Part shown: positions 1 to 8,142 of the stretch, piece by piece
How positions within the stretch are numbered: the first letter of the stretch is position 1
Layout of the letters: each line of letters begins with the position of its first letter
Assembly: GCA_934446455.1 (NCBI GenBank)
Contig: CAKSEE010000024.1
Coordinates: 1 to 39,821, forward strand
Length of the DNA stretch: 39,821 bases
Source: an uncultured Oscillospiraceae bacterium
Lineage (GTDB): Bacteria; Bacillota; Clostridia; Oscillospirales; Ruminococcaceae
Direction of reading: 5' to 3'
Notes under the pieces: model-generated
Database searches by the model: none
What the model saw: only the letters and a program-made list of their open reading frames with translations
What the model was told of the DNA's origin: nothing
Position numbers and translations under genes: made by a program

Positions 1-76
1 TTATTAATTTACTCTGATGCCATCCAATTTACGCTATTCCTTCGCCTTAACAATATTTGTGATATTAACAATTGTT

Positions 77-991
77 TTATTTACAAGCAATGGATATCAA
101 ATGTGTAATCGGAAACACCGCTATACCGTTACTATCCGCATTGACACACCTAACATATCCATACCTACCTGTGCTATTATCCACATACCGTTCTGCAATG
201 GTGTACTTTACATTATCACGATTTTTGCGCAGAGAAGCAGATATAATAATATCATCACCGCTAGGATTTGCAATTGTTACTCTGCACGGATTGGTTGTCA
301 ATTTGTCATAAACATAATCCAAAAATGTATCTACCCATACCTTAGGCAAAACCATTATATTATCCCTGTCTGCGTGTATTGTGGTAGGGCGTACATCATA
401 CCCAGTTATTGTTGGGATTAACTCGACACATACCAACACACCACTGCTCAAATCATCATTTCGCATATCTAATCTGGCATTAACTGCGTCAGTATTGTAT
501 CTGCGCAATGGCAGCTGCGATAATATAGCAGGGCTTGCTGTAATAATGCGTATGTCACCACTGGCAGACAGGGCAACACATAATGATGTGTGAAGTATAT
601 ACGACTGCGCCAAAACTCTGCTGCTAACCTTGTTGGGGTGCTGCACATTAACCTTGTTGTACATTTGCATTGCTGTCATACACATACCGTCTATAATCGT
701 ATATGGTGATGATTGTAGGACTTGTCCCGATATATCACGGGTGTATCTCTTATTAAGACGTAACACCTGATTATTAACTACATACGGTAATTGTACAGTT
801 GTCCCCTTTGTTATTGTGCGTTGTATTGCGTAATACATGGCATTATCAGGTGTTAGCAATGGGGTTATGGCTGCGTATGGGCTGCATTCACATAGTAAAT
901 CTTGCATGGCTATTGAAGAGAAATTATCAGGTTGCAGATTGGGTTGTGTAGTGGGTGGTTTTTTGACGTCTTTGGTTGGATTGTCTAACAT
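77..991 (-). CDS. Unknown 304-residue protein of the integrated element
   Basis: The gene starts with ATG at 991, preceded by a good ribosome binding site (GAGGAGG, 7 bases upstream). It encodes a soluble-looking protein with no clear membrane segment and no signal peptide. The N-terminus is rich in proline, threonine and asparagine. The rest is mixed polar and hydrophobic with many short beta-like stretches, and I recognise no catalytic motif. Codon use is AT-rich, as in the integrase and unlike the genes to the right, so it belongs to the element. It is divergent from the integrase, with about 220 bases between them that include a nested inverted repeat. Function unknown. Confidence 0.75.
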   Translation of the reverse strand: MLDNPTKDVKKPPTTQPNLQPDNFSSIAMQDLLCECSPYAAITPLLTPDNAMYYAIQRTITKGTTVQLPYVVNNQVLRLNKRYTRDISGQVLQSSPYTIIDGMCMTAMQMYNKVNVQHPNKVSSRVLAQSYILHTSLCVALSASGDIRIITASPAILSQLPLRRYNTDAVNARLDMRNDDLSSGVLVCVELIPTITGYDVRPTTIHADRDNIMVLPKVWVDTFLDYVYDKLTTNPCRVTIANPSGDDIIISASLRKNRDNVKYTIAERYVDNSTGRYGYVRCVNADSNGIAVFPITHLISIACK

Positions 992-1005
992 AATAAAACC
1001 TCCTC

Positions 1006-1041
1006 ATTCTTACCATCTTAAAGATGGTGTTTAATAAGAAT
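1006..1041. repeat. Nested inverted repeat in front of the 304-residue gene
   Basis: An inner palindrome (ACCATCTT at 1012-1019, AAGATGGT at 1021-1028) lies inside an outer one (ATTCTTA at 1006-1012, TAAGAAT at 1035-1041). The left arms lie directly upstream of the minus-strand gene's ribosome binding site. The structure could be a dyad operator in the divergent intergenic region, or an RNA hairpin in the leader. It is not followed by a T-run in either direction, so a terminator is unlikely. Confidence 0.5.
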
Positions 1042-1162
1042 AAATCAGAATCCAAAGTAATTAGTAAAAATCCAAAAAATATAGAAAATATCCTATAAAA
1101 TTAACAAAATCCCGACTTAATTTCTGGGTAATCCGTGCGTGGATTTTTTCAGTCGGAAACGC

Positions 1163-1168
1163 TATAAT
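1163..1168 (+). promoter_or_regulatory. Probable -10 box of the integrase promoter
   Basis: A perfect TATAAT sits 41 bases upstream of the integrase start. No good -35 hexamer is found 17 bases upstream (the best is a weak TGGATT), so the promoter may be weak or activator-dependent, as is common for integrases. Confidence 0.45.
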
Positions 1169-1209
1169 AGACTCACCAAAACCATTGGATTGTAACGGAG
1201 GACAGTATT

Positions 1210-2427
1210 ATGGCTACAGTACACGCACGAAAAAGGGGAAACAAGTGGGAGTATCGTTTTGAAGCCGCATCGGTAGGCGGACAGCGGAAACAGATTTGTA
1301 AAAGTGGATATCTGACAAAGAAAGAAGCAATGGAAGCAGGGGCAAAAGCCTATAATGAATACACACAGGCAGGTGCAGTATTTACCCCTAGCAACAGCAG
1401 CTTTGCAGATTATCTGGATTATTGGATATCGACATACTGTAAAAACAATCTTAAAGCCGTAACTCGTGATAATTACATTAAAAAGATAAGATTATACATA
1501 AAGCCTAATATTGGTGGATATATGTTATCCTCGCTATCTCCTGCCGTTCTGCAGGACTTTATAAATGGTCTCTTTAACGCTGGATATAGCAGAAATTCAT
1601 TGACGGTTATAAAGGGTATTCTATCCAACTCATTGACATATGCAGTTGAGCCACTTCACTACTTACAATCTTCTCCGATGATATATGTTAAATTACCCTC
1701 AACCCGCGCTAAACCTGCTGTCCCTACACGCTCCGACCCTCATATATACATTGATAAGATGATGATAGACAAGATATTTGAGAGGTTTCCAGAGGGCAGT
1801 TCGGCACATATACCACTTATGCTAGGATATAAATGTGGATTAAGGCTTGGAGAAGCATTTGGGCTTGTATGGTCTGATATAGATTTTGAAAAGGGAACAT
1901 TAGCAGTAAATAGGCAGGTACAGTGGCAGGGTGGAAGTAGAGAGCATGTTAAAGGTTACTGGTATTTTAGTGAGCCTAAATATAATTCTTTTCGCACAAT
2001 ATCCCTTGATAATGCCTTAATTGATTTGCTGAAAAGGGAAAAGCAAAGGCAGGATAGAGCAGCCGAATACTATGCAGATAAATATACCCACCTTTTCGAG
2101 GGTGATAACAACAGGGAACTTAATACAGTTGGAAAAGGGGTAGAAATATACCCAATCTGCCGCAGGGAGAATGGTGAGTATATACAGTCCAGGGTAATGC
2201 AACATACATCAATGATTATACATACCCAGATAGGTTGTGAAGATTTTGACTTTCACAGTTTAAGACATACCCATGCTACAAATTTAGCAGAAGCAGGTGC
2301 CAACCCTAAATATGTTCAAGCAAGGTTGGGGCATAAAAATATACAGGTAACTATGCAAGTATATCAACACTGCTCTGATACCCTTTTAGAACAGGGTAAT
2401 AGTATACTTAACAGTATGTATGCATAA
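1210..2427 (+). CDS. Tyrosine recombinase / integrase (Tn916 and phage type)
   Basis: This 405-residue site-specific recombinase would integrate and excise the element. Three parts are visible: an N-terminal arm-type DNA-binding domain (about residues 1-55, beginning with a K/R-rich strand around KRGNKWEYRFE), a SAM-like core-binding domain (about 65-130, from FADYLDYWIS), and a catalytic domain (about 180-400). Catalytic residues are clear: arginine in CGLRLGEAFGL, the HSLRHTHAT box (HxxR), the LGHKN histidine, and the final tyrosine in QVYQHCSD. Length and layout match full-length Tn916/lambda-type integrases, so it looks intact. The start is ATG at 1210 with GGAGG at 1198-1202. It reads outward to the element border, with candidate arm sites just downstream. 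Confidence 0.95.
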   Translation: MATVHARKRGNKWEYRFEAASVGGQRKQICKSGYLTKKEAMEAGAKAYNEYTQAGAVFTPSNSSFADYLDYWISTYCKNNLKAVTRDNYIKKIRLYIKPNIGGYMLSSLSPAVLQDFINGLFNAGYSRNSLTVIKGILSNSLTYAVEPLHYLQSSPMIYVKLPSTRAKPAVPTRSDPHIYIDKMMIDKIFERFPEGSSAHIPLMLGYKCGLRLGEAFGLVWSDIDFEKGTLAVNRQVQWQGGSREHVKGYWYFSEPKYNSFRTISLDNALIDLLKREKQRQDRAAEYYADKYTHLFEGDNNRELNTVGKGVEIYPICRRENGEYIQSRVMQHTSMIIHTQIGCEDFDFHSLRHTHATNLAEAGANPKYVQARLGHKNIQVTMQVYQHCSDTLLEQGNSILNSMYA

Positions 2428-2433
2428 CTATAT

Positions 2434-2460
2434 TGTCCTCCTTGTCCTCTTCATGTCCTC
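2434..2460 (+). repeat. Three direct repeats of TGTCCTC after the integrase
   Basis: TGTCCTC occurs at 2434-2440, 2443-2449 and 2454-2460, immediately after the integrase stop and before the inferred border. Closely spaced direct repeats beside an att site are typical arm-type binding sites for the N-terminal domain of this integrase class. The role is inferred from position and repetition only. Confidence 0.45.
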
Positions 2461-2470
2461 CACACACTGA

Positions 2471-2626
2471 AATTACCCTTTATCCACTCGATTTCGCAAA
2501 CCTTCCTTCCGCATAACAGAGCCATCCACGAGCATTGATGTTCTTTATCGAAATTCGGGCAACAACCCCATGGTTGGCGCTACCGTTGCTTGCGCAGTTG
2601 CGGTTGAGGAAGCACTCAAGGCTTAA
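2471..2626 (+). pseudogene. Displaced 3' end of the integration target gene (candidate)
   Basis: A frame open from 2471 to TAA at 2624-2626 has no usable start and ends in a convincing protein tail containing NNPMVGATVACAVAVEEALK. It is followed after 32 bases by a strong rho-independent terminator in the same direction. Tyrosine integrases often enter the 3' end of a gene, carry a copy of that end, and leave the original tail stranded on the far side. This arrangement fits that pattern. I do not recognise the parent protein. The first part of the frame (2471 to about 2540) may belong to the element rather than to the original gene. Confidence 0.4.
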
Positions 2627-2657
2627 TCTACTGCGGTTCCGCAAGATAAATAAAATT

Positions 2658-2688
2658 TCCGGCGTTGGTTATCCAGCGCCGGATTTTT
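2658..2688 (+). terminator. Rho-independent terminator after the displaced gene tail
   Basis: An 11-bp stem (TCCGGCGTTGG at 2658-2668 with CCAGCGCCGGA at 2673-2683, one G-T pair) has a TTAT loop and is followed by TTTTT at 2684-2688. It supports the view that a plus-strand gene ends just upstream. Confidence 0.85.
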
Positions 2689-2689
2689 G

Positions 2690-3000
2690 CATCTCAGGCG
2701 TTTTGTTGGCACTGCTCATCAGAACGGGTAATCTTCAGAGGCAATATCGCCGGACATTTCCGGAATATTCGGGTACAATCCGCCGCATCAGACCCTCGCA
2801 CCCCGGTCGCTTAAGCGCGGACTTTATAGCGCTCACAAGCTGCGGAGTTATGTCCCGTACCTGCGGTAGCGCAGCGCATAGCTCGTTAAATTCGGCTATG
2901 ATGTCCACGTAATCGCACGCTTCCCCCGCAGGGGGTAAGGGGGTTCTGTGTCTGTATCTTTCTCTTTTTCTATTGCAATAGCGCACAGAGCTTCCGTGCT
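2690..3000 (-). pseudogene. Decayed C-terminal part of a phage-type replication gene
   Basis: Three minus-strand frames must be joined to read a plausible protein. First comes a charged linker (IEKEKDTDTEPPYP, about 2980-2940). A frame change inside a C/G run follows, then a helical segment containing FNELCAALPQVRDITPQLV (about 2910-2820). Another frame change leads to a tail reading NIPEMSGDIASEDYPF with a stop near 2723. The linker followed by an LPQVRxITP-like helix resembles the C-terminal region of replication proteins found in prophages of gut Clostridia. At least two frameshifts and no start make it a remnant. It lies outside the AT-rich element and has host-like composition, so it may be an older insertion. 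Confidence 0.4.
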
Positions 3001-3157
3001 TCGCAGGTATATTCTACGGCTTTTTTACTGCAAGACCTTACAACGGATGAATCGCCGTCCGCCGGTTATTGTCACAGAAATGTGCGCAAAAGCGGTGACT
3101 GTTTCTGCCTTTATTGTGCCATTATTGAGATATTAACAAAAATGTCCCGAATTTTTG

Positions 3158-3186
3158 TTGACAAAACACTACATAAATGCTATAAA
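3158..3186 (+). promoter_or_regulatory. Sigma-A promoter of the SPFH operon
   Basis: TTGACA at 3158-3163 and TATAAA at 3181-3186 are separated by exactly 17 bases. Transcription would start near 3193, giving a leader of about 160 bases before the SPFH gene. From 3000 to 3157 I see no gene and no other clear signal. Confidence 0.85.
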
Positions 3187-3253
3187 AAATTGAGCAATGC
3201 GACTTTTTTTACTTAAAACATAGCAGATTTTCTTTTTACAGCACGCGCTATGC

Positions 3254-3331
3254 CCTGTATTTTTACAGGCGCAGGACGATAAAATGTTGCATGACCGCCT
3301 GTAAACCGTAACAGACCTGCCGCGGCAGGTC
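3254..3331 (+). promoter_or_regulatory. Structured leader with mutually exclusive hairpins
   Basis: In the leader, TACAGG (3264-3269) can pair with CCTGTA just upstream (3254-3259, TTTT loop). Alternatively, as part of TTTACAGGCG (3262-3271), it can pair with CGCCTGTAAA downstream (3296-3305). Both pairings are perfect and cannot coexist. A third perfect stem (GACCTGCCG 3314-3322 with CGGCAGGTC 3323-3331) ends nine bases before the ribosome binding site (GGAGGA, 3341-3346). No T-run follows, so control of translation start, or binding of a protein to the dyads, is more likely than termination. Confidence 0.5.
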
Positions 3332-3352
3332 GCAAATAAAGGAGGAACTATA

Positions 3353-4525
3353 ATGGCACTTATCGACGTGGTAGAATGGGCGCCGCAAAACAGCGCGGAA
3401 TTTGCACACCGTCACCCGCACAACAACCTGAGTACGGGTACTCAGCTCATCGTGCGCGAATCGCAGGAGGCTGTGTTCTTTTCAAGGGGACAGATACTCG
3501 GCAAGTTCGGACCCGGGTCGCATACGCTTTCTACGCAGAACCTTCCCCTGCTGAGGAATCTCTTCGGCATTCCCTTCGGCGGAAAAAACCCCTTTACCGC
3601 CGAGGTGTGGTTCGTAAACAAGACAACCCCGCTCAACATCGACTGGGAAACCACCACCATGCGGTACATGGACCCCGACTACGGACAGATGCTCCCGCTT
3701 ATCGCAAAGGGGCGCTACGGTCTTAAGGTAATGGACGCTGAAAGGTTCCTCATAAACCTTGTCGGCACAAAGGTCTCCTTTACCGCAGCGGAGCTTACCG
3801 ACCACTTCAAGGGCGCTATGATAGCCAAGACAAATTCGTCCATAATCGCTTTCATGAGCGCCAACCGCGTTGGAATAAACAGCATTGCAATGCACCTTGA
3901 CGACCTCTCAAACTTCATAAGGCAGCCCATGTCGGAGTTCTGGGAGACCTACGGCTTCGAGCTTGCGGGCTTCTACATCACCGAGGTGAACCTCGACACC
4001 TCCTCTCCCGAGGGCAGAAAAATATCCGAGGCAATGTCAGACCGCTCCGCGCAGGCTATCGCGGGCTACACATGGCAGCAGAAGCAGTCGTTCGACGTTG
4101 CGGGAAAGGCGGTCAACAACAACTCCTCCATGGGCATACTGGGCGTTGCAATGATGACGGGCGCGCTCTCAGGGGGCGGCTCCGCAGGCGGCGTTATGCA
4201 GACCCCGCCGCAGAACCAGTACGCGTTCGGACAGCAGGCTCAGAACTACGGCGCGCCCGCGCAGGGCATAACGCGCAAGGAGGTATTCTGCTCAAACTGC
4301 AGCAAAAAATTCTCGACGGATTCCGCGTTCTGCCCCAACTGCGGCAACAGATACAACCCCTGCCCCATGTGCGGCGCGGACAACTCGCCAAAGGCCACAA
4401 GGTGCGTTACCTGCGGGTCAATGCTCGCGACTAACGCCCCTGCGGACAATATCTGCTCAAAATGCCACAACCCCGTTCAGTTCGGTCAGAAATTCTGCCC
4501 GATTTGCGGAAACAAGCTTATGTGA
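3353..4525 (+). CDS. SPFH-domain protein with three C-terminal zinc ribbons
   Basis: The 390-residue protein begins with an SPFH/band-7-like domain (about residues 25-235) of the subgroup often annotated as virion-core-like and represented by YdjI of Bacillus subtilis. A Gly/Ala/Gln-rich hydrophobic linker (about 255-300) follows. The tail has six CxxC pairs (C313/C316, C327/C330, C337/C340, C351/C354, C368/C371, C382/C385), that is, three zinc ribbons. Proteins of this subgroup are thought to assemble at the membrane and recruit partners. The start is ATG at 3353 behind GGAGGA. It is the first gene of a six-gene operon, and the next start lies 13 bases after its stop. Family assignment is firm; the role in this operon is inferred. 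Confidence 0.88.
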   Translation: MALIDVVEWAPQNSAEFAHRHPHNNLSTGTQLIVRESQEAVFFSRGQILGKFGPGSHTLSTQNLPLLRNLFGIPFGGKNPFTAEVWFVNKTTPLNIDWETTTMRYMDPDYGQMLPLIAKGRYGLKVMDAERFLINLVGTKVSFTAAELTDHFKGAMIAKTNSSIIAFMSANRVGINSIAMHLDDLSNFIRQPMSEFWETYGFELAGFYITEVNLDTSSPEGRKISEAMSDRSAQAIAGYTWQQKQSFDVAGKAVNNNSSMGILGVAMMTGALSGGGSAGGVMQTPPQNQYAFGQQAQNYGAPAQGITRKEVFCSNCSKKFSTDSAFCPNCGNRYNPCPMCGADNSPKATRCVTCGSMLATNAPADNICSKCHNPVQFGQKFCPICGNKLM

Positions 4526-4538
4526 TGTGGAGGCGCTT

Positions 4539-5249
4539 ATGAATAAACAGAGTATTTCAGTTGCGGGACTTATCATATTCATTTTCGGCGCGCTGGTGCT
4601 TGGCGCGGCGTTCGCGCTGCTGGCTCCGCTGTTTTTATTCGCGCAGGCGAAGTACATCTTTGCGTGTATAAGCGTTTCGACGGCGTATATAATGTATTTT
4701 CTCCCGATGTTCGCAGGGGGAATACGCGGCAGCTTTGCAAACCTTGCGGTAAGCGGAACGATATACTACCGCGGCGTTGTGGCGTATACTGCGCTAACCG
4801 TTGCAAACGTGGTACTCGCGTTTTTTGTGCTGCCGCTGCCGCTGTCGATAGTCGTTCAGGGCGTGGGGCTGTTCATTCTTTTAATAAGAGTATGCGCAGC
4901 GCTTTTTACAAAGGATCACATCAATTCCACAGAGCGCAGCGAGGAAGCGACAAGAGCGCTCGTTACGGCGCTCCGCGACAAGGCGGGCAGCCTTACCGCG
5001 CTTACCGCCGCGCTTGACAGGTCAGACCCGCTGCGTATCCGCGCGGAAAAGCTTGCGGAAAATATGCGCTACCTCTCCCCTGCTGCAAGCGCGCAGGCGC
5101 GCGAGCTTGAGCGCAGGCTCACGACCATTCTCGACACCATTCTTATGGACGGCGCGCTGCGCACGGAAAACGCCGCTGCAAAAGCGTCGCTCATGAAAAA
5201 ATTCGACGATTTTGACGCGGTTTACAGAGAACGCAAGAGTATTCACTAA
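4539..5249 (+). CDS. Integral membrane protein of the SPFH operon
   Basis: This 236-residue protein has about four hydrophobic segments in its first half (roughly residues 6-30, 32-57, 70-90 and 93-115). A cytoplasmic helical tail (about 120-236) contains the acidic segment NSTERSEEATRALV and arginine/glutamate-rich helices typical of coiled coils. ATG at 4539 is preferred because GGAGG lies 5 bases upstream; a GTG four codons earlier is possible but has no good ribosome site. I recognise no family. Its position between an SPFH protein and a membrane-anchored coiled-coil protein suggests a membrane partner of the same complex. Confidence 0.8.
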   Translation: MNKQSISVAGLIIFIFGALVLGAAFALLAPLFLFAQAKYIFACISVSTAYIMYFLPMFAGGIRGSFANLAVSGTIYYRGVVAYTALTVANVVLAFFVLPLPLSIVVQGVGLFILLIRVCAALFTKDHINSTERSEEATRALVTALRDKAGSLTALTAALDRSDPLRIRAEKLAENMRYLSPAASAQARELERRLTTILDTILMDGALRTENAAAKASLMKKFDDFDAVYRERKSIH

Positions 5250-5266
5250 GAAAAAGGAGCAACGAC

Positions 5267-7237
5267 ATGACAGGTAAGATTTTTAACGACTCATCAAACA
5301 TCTATCAGGATCAGGCGAAAATTCTCTTTGACTATTACAAAACTGCTGCGGAAACCATCGTTGCAGCCGAAATGGAGGAGGAGCAGAACAAGCGCGACCT
5401 CGTTATGCAGCGCGACCGGATGCTCGCCGAGCGCGACAGGACCAAGAAGCTCTCAACGATCATGTTCATTCTCTCCATTCTCATCGTTCCTGTTGTAATA
5501 GGGCTTATACAGCTCTCCAAAAGCAAAAAATTCCAGCAGGAAGCCGACCGCTTTGACGCAATGATAGCCGAGAGCGACGAGCGCTACCGCAATATCCGCA
5601 GGGAATACAGGGTGGACAAGATAGGCGTAGTGTACGTCCCGGTTGCGACTAAGGTGCCGTTTGAGGACAAGAGCATAGTCCTCGACCACACGGGCGCAAT
5701 AGCTGAAACGGACTTCAACCTGAACGTGCTCAACCAGCCCGACGACTTCCAGGAATCCGTACAGCAGCTGTCCGAAATGCTTGACAAGCTGCCCGTTGTT
5801 GAAAACAACAGCATGGCTGAGAGCGTCAACACCGCAGACTATTCAACATCCATACAGAACGTCACTCTCTACGACTACATGGGTACGATAGACCGCCAGG
5901 TAAGGAACATCAGCTATCTTCTCGGCGACAGCAGCAACGCTTCAGTAAGGATACCCGTAGTAGACCCCGCAGGCAGCAATGCAGCGTACCTGCGTGATTT
6001 CTCCACCACCGACACGGGTTCGCACAACGTTGTAAAGGTATTCGACGTGAACTTCGACGAGCGCCTTGAGAAGTTCGCCTCGCTGAACGCCCTCAAGGAC
6101 CAGATAAAAAGCACGGGCGACGCGGACAGCAACGAGTACATAAAGCGCCTTATGAGAAGGCTCGCGGACTCCGTACAGCTTCTTACAAAGACAAAGCTCT
6201 CCTCGCAGAGCAAGCTTATAAGCTACACCTCGTCTATATTCGACCTTGTTCTCAAAGCAGGCTACACGCAGTACTCCCCCGCGCTTGAGGCGGAGGAGAT
6301 AGAGCGTGCGCGCGCGGAAAACCTGTTCGACTATCACACCGCCGTAAACGACTACGTTCCGTTCTCGCTCAAGGCAAGCTCCGAGGTGAAGTACGAGCTG
6401 TTTTCGGGCAGCTGGATAGCCGAGGACGGCTCGAGAACCTCCATGCCGTTCGGTATGCACCAGATAGACGAGGAAATATTCATGCCCGTTATCGCAGCGC
6501 TCATGGAAGAAAACCGCATTGAGCGAATGAAGATATACGCCAACATAGACGACCAGAAGAGAGACTATATCGACAGGTGGAAGACCGAGATAGGCAACTA
6601 CTTCAGAGACAACCGCAAGGCTGCTGACGACCTTATCACGCATATGCGCGAGACCTACGCGGACTACATGAACTCGTTCAATATGTACCAGTCCCTGCTC
6701 AAGACGAGCGATTCCATGAACGCGGGTCAGAGCCTGTCCGACAAGATATCGGGCAGCGAGGTAAAGGAGCTGGACGCGCAGGCGGAGATGATAGAGGGCT
6801 TCGAAATGCAGGCGAATGCCTGCAACAAGCAGCAGGAAGAGTTCTCAGACTTTATGGACAGGATAAACGAGAGCATCGACGACAGCACGAAGCAGTTCGA
6901 GTTCATCGAGTACTTCGAGGGTTCGCTCAGGGATTCCATGGCGCACGATACCGCTATCGCGTTCTCGGGCGTCAACTCGCTTGACCCGCGCCGCAGAAGC
7001 CTTGTCGGTGTAAGCCCGTTTGTGGCCAATAACGCCGAGCTTCTCCCCGAGCCTGCCGTAAGCCCCGAGGTGTTCGACAACATACAGACCGACCTTGTGC
7101 AGAAAGTCAACAGCAGCATAGGTCAGCACTATTCCGTAGAGCTCGGAAAGCCCGAGGACGCGCAGGCTGCCGAAGCAGGCGCAGCGCAGCCCGTGATGAA
7201 CGGCGCTCCCCGTAATGAAAGCGAGGTTAACGAATAA
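5267..7237 (+). CDS. Large membrane-anchored coiled-coil protein (656 residues)
   Basis: Residues 1-61 form a charged amphipathic helix, 62-83 a single transmembrane segment (LSTIMFILSILIVPVVIGLI), and the rest a mostly helical domain with coiled-coil character around 84-115 and again in the C-terminal third. The central part contains conserved-looking stretches such as GVVYVPVATKVPFEDKS. The tail is rich in alanine, proline and acidic residues. There is no signal peptide in front of the single anchor, so topology is uncertain. ATG at 5267 follows AAGGAG. The stop codon shares its last A with the next start (TAATG), which implies translational coupling. I do not recognise a family. Its size and anchor fit a structural hub for the operon's products. 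Confidence 0.85.
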   Translation: MTGKIFNDSSNIYQDQAKILFDYYKTAAETIVAAEMEEEQNKRDLVMQRDRMLAERDRTKKLSTIMFILSILIVPVVIGLIQLSKSKKFQQEADRFDAMIAESDERYRNIRREYRVDKIGVVYVPVATKVPFEDKSIVLDHTGAIAETDFNLNVLNQPDDFQESVQQLSEMLDKLPVVENNSMAESVNTADYSTSIQNVTLYDYMGTIDRQVRNISYLLGDSSNASVRIPVVDPAGSNAAYLRDFSTTDTGSHNVVKVFDVNFDERLEKFASLNALKDQIKSTGDADSNEYIKRLMRRLADSVQLLTKTKLSSQSKLISYTSSIFDLVLKAGYTQYSPALEAEEIERARAENLFDYHTAVNDYVPFSLKASSEVKYELFSGSWIAEDGSRTSMPFGMHQIDEEIFMPVIAALMEENRIERMKIYANIDDQKRDYIDRWKTEIGNYFRDNRKAADDLITHMRETYADYMNSFNMYQSLLKTSDSMNAGQSLSDKISGSEVKELDAQAEMIEGFEMQANACNKQQEEFSDFMDRINESIDDSTKQFEFIEYFEGSLRDSMAHDTAIAFSGVNSLDPRRRSLVGVSPFVANNAELLPEPAVSPEVFDNIQTDLVQKVNSSIGQHYSVELGKPEDAQAAEAGAAQPVMNGAPRNESEVNE

Positions 7238-8142
7238 TGGCTGACTTCAATTTCGTTGTCGATACGAACCCGATGGCAGACTCCATCTCGAGCGTTTCCA
7301 ACCATGTTACGGCGACAACAACTGCGGTCGTTGCAATGCAGGCGGCGGTTATTGCCTCCGAAAAGCAGTCCGCGAACAAGATATGCCAGAACGTGGACAA
7401 GGGCTTTTACAGCCTTATACGCTCGCAGCTTACGATGAAGCTCTCCGACGCCTACACCGAAATGCAGGCTAAACTCGCGCTGCTGACCGAATACAGCAAA
7501 ACCCTGCAGAAAACGCAGGCGCGCATGGAGAACGACTTTTACCGTGTGAGAGCGCAGTACCAGCAGATATTCAAGGGACTCGACAAGGCGCTTGCGTACC
7601 GCGTCGCGCAGCTTGACAAGGAAGCCGTGGGCATTGCGGACGCAAGGAAAAAAATGATTCTCGGTATGTTTGAGCGCCACGTTCCCGAAACGCTCGTAAC
7701 ATCTACGGAGGTGGATTCCTCAAACCAGCAGATAGCCGCAGCAAGAATAAAGGACAAGACGGGGCGCTCGCTCGACAACCTTGCAGGCAAGGTCGCGGAG
7801 AACCAGTCCTACAAGCTTCTTATGGACGCCATGCTCGACAAGAACACCTCCGAAACCGTTCAGCAGGAGTATATCCCCGTGGTGTTTTCTTCCAAGCAAA
7901 GCTCTGTCGTTACCGACTCGTATGTAATGACACTTAATTTTCCCGAGTACCTCCCCGAGCAGATAAGCAGCAACATCTCTCTTAACATTCTGAGCCACGA
8001 GGAGATTTTCGCAAACGACGGCAAAACGGACTTCGAGAAAAAGACCGTTTCTCAGGAATTTCAGGCGCTTGTCGCTTCCTCAGGTCTTGACCGGAGAGTA
8101 GCCGACCAGATAATGCGCCTGTTCTCGCAAGGAGGCTGCTGA
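7237..8142 (+). CDS. Helical protein A of a paralogous pair
   Basis: The 301-residue protein has an alanine/valine-rich N-terminal helix, the motif GFYSLIR (residues 56-62), and a long heptad-like helix to about residue 140 ending in LDKALAYRVAQLDKEA. A less regular C-terminal part follows, with QQEYIPV. No transmembrane segment or signal peptide is evident. The next gene repeats the same motifs in the same order (GFYGLIR, TALLMEHSK, ELDKELERRVTDLDK, QQDYVP), so the two arose by duplication and may form a heteromer. The start overlaps the previous stop by one base and the end overlaps the next start by one base. Function unknown. Confidence 0.85.
   Translation: MADFNFVVDTNPMADSISSVSNHVTATTTAVVAMQAAVIASEKQSANKICQNVDKGFYSLIRSQLTMKLSDAYTEMQAKLALLTEYSKTLQKTQARMENDFYRVRAQYQQIFKGLDKALAYRVAQLDKEAVGIADARKKMILGMFERHVPETLVTSTEVDSSNQQIAAARIKDKTGRSLDNLAGKVAENQSYKLLMDAMLDKNTSETVQQEYIPVVFSSKQSSVVTDSYVMTLNFPEYLPEQISSNISLNILSHEEIFANDGKTDFEKKTVSQEFQALVASSGLDRRVADQIMRLFSQGGC

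Larger units (their letters stand above)
1..2560. mobile_element. Right end of an integrated AT-rich element (phage or ICE-like)
   Basis: The first 2.5 kb is visibly richer in A and T than the GC-rich DNA that follows, and uses different codons. It carries a complete tyrosine integrase reading outward toward the right border and one unrecognised gene on the opposite strand. The right border is inferred to lie between the end of the integrase (2427) and about 2560, where an open frame resembling the tail of another gene begins to make sense. The left end lies outside the window, so the attachment core cannot be read and the type of element (prophage, ICE or island) is undetermined. Confidence 0.7.

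Noticed and set aside
2434..2460. Short repeats as a possible CRISPR array
   Set aside because: Repeats are only 7 bases with 2-4 base gaps; integrase arm sites fit better.
2535..2912. Plus-strand frame of 125 codons after the integrase
   Set aside because: It runs through the terminator at 2658-2688 and reads as non-protein-like sequence; the better frame is the displaced gene tail.
3001..3157. Possible small genes between the phage remnant and the SPFH promoter
   Set aside because: Frames are short, lack ribosome sites and show no protein-like pattern.
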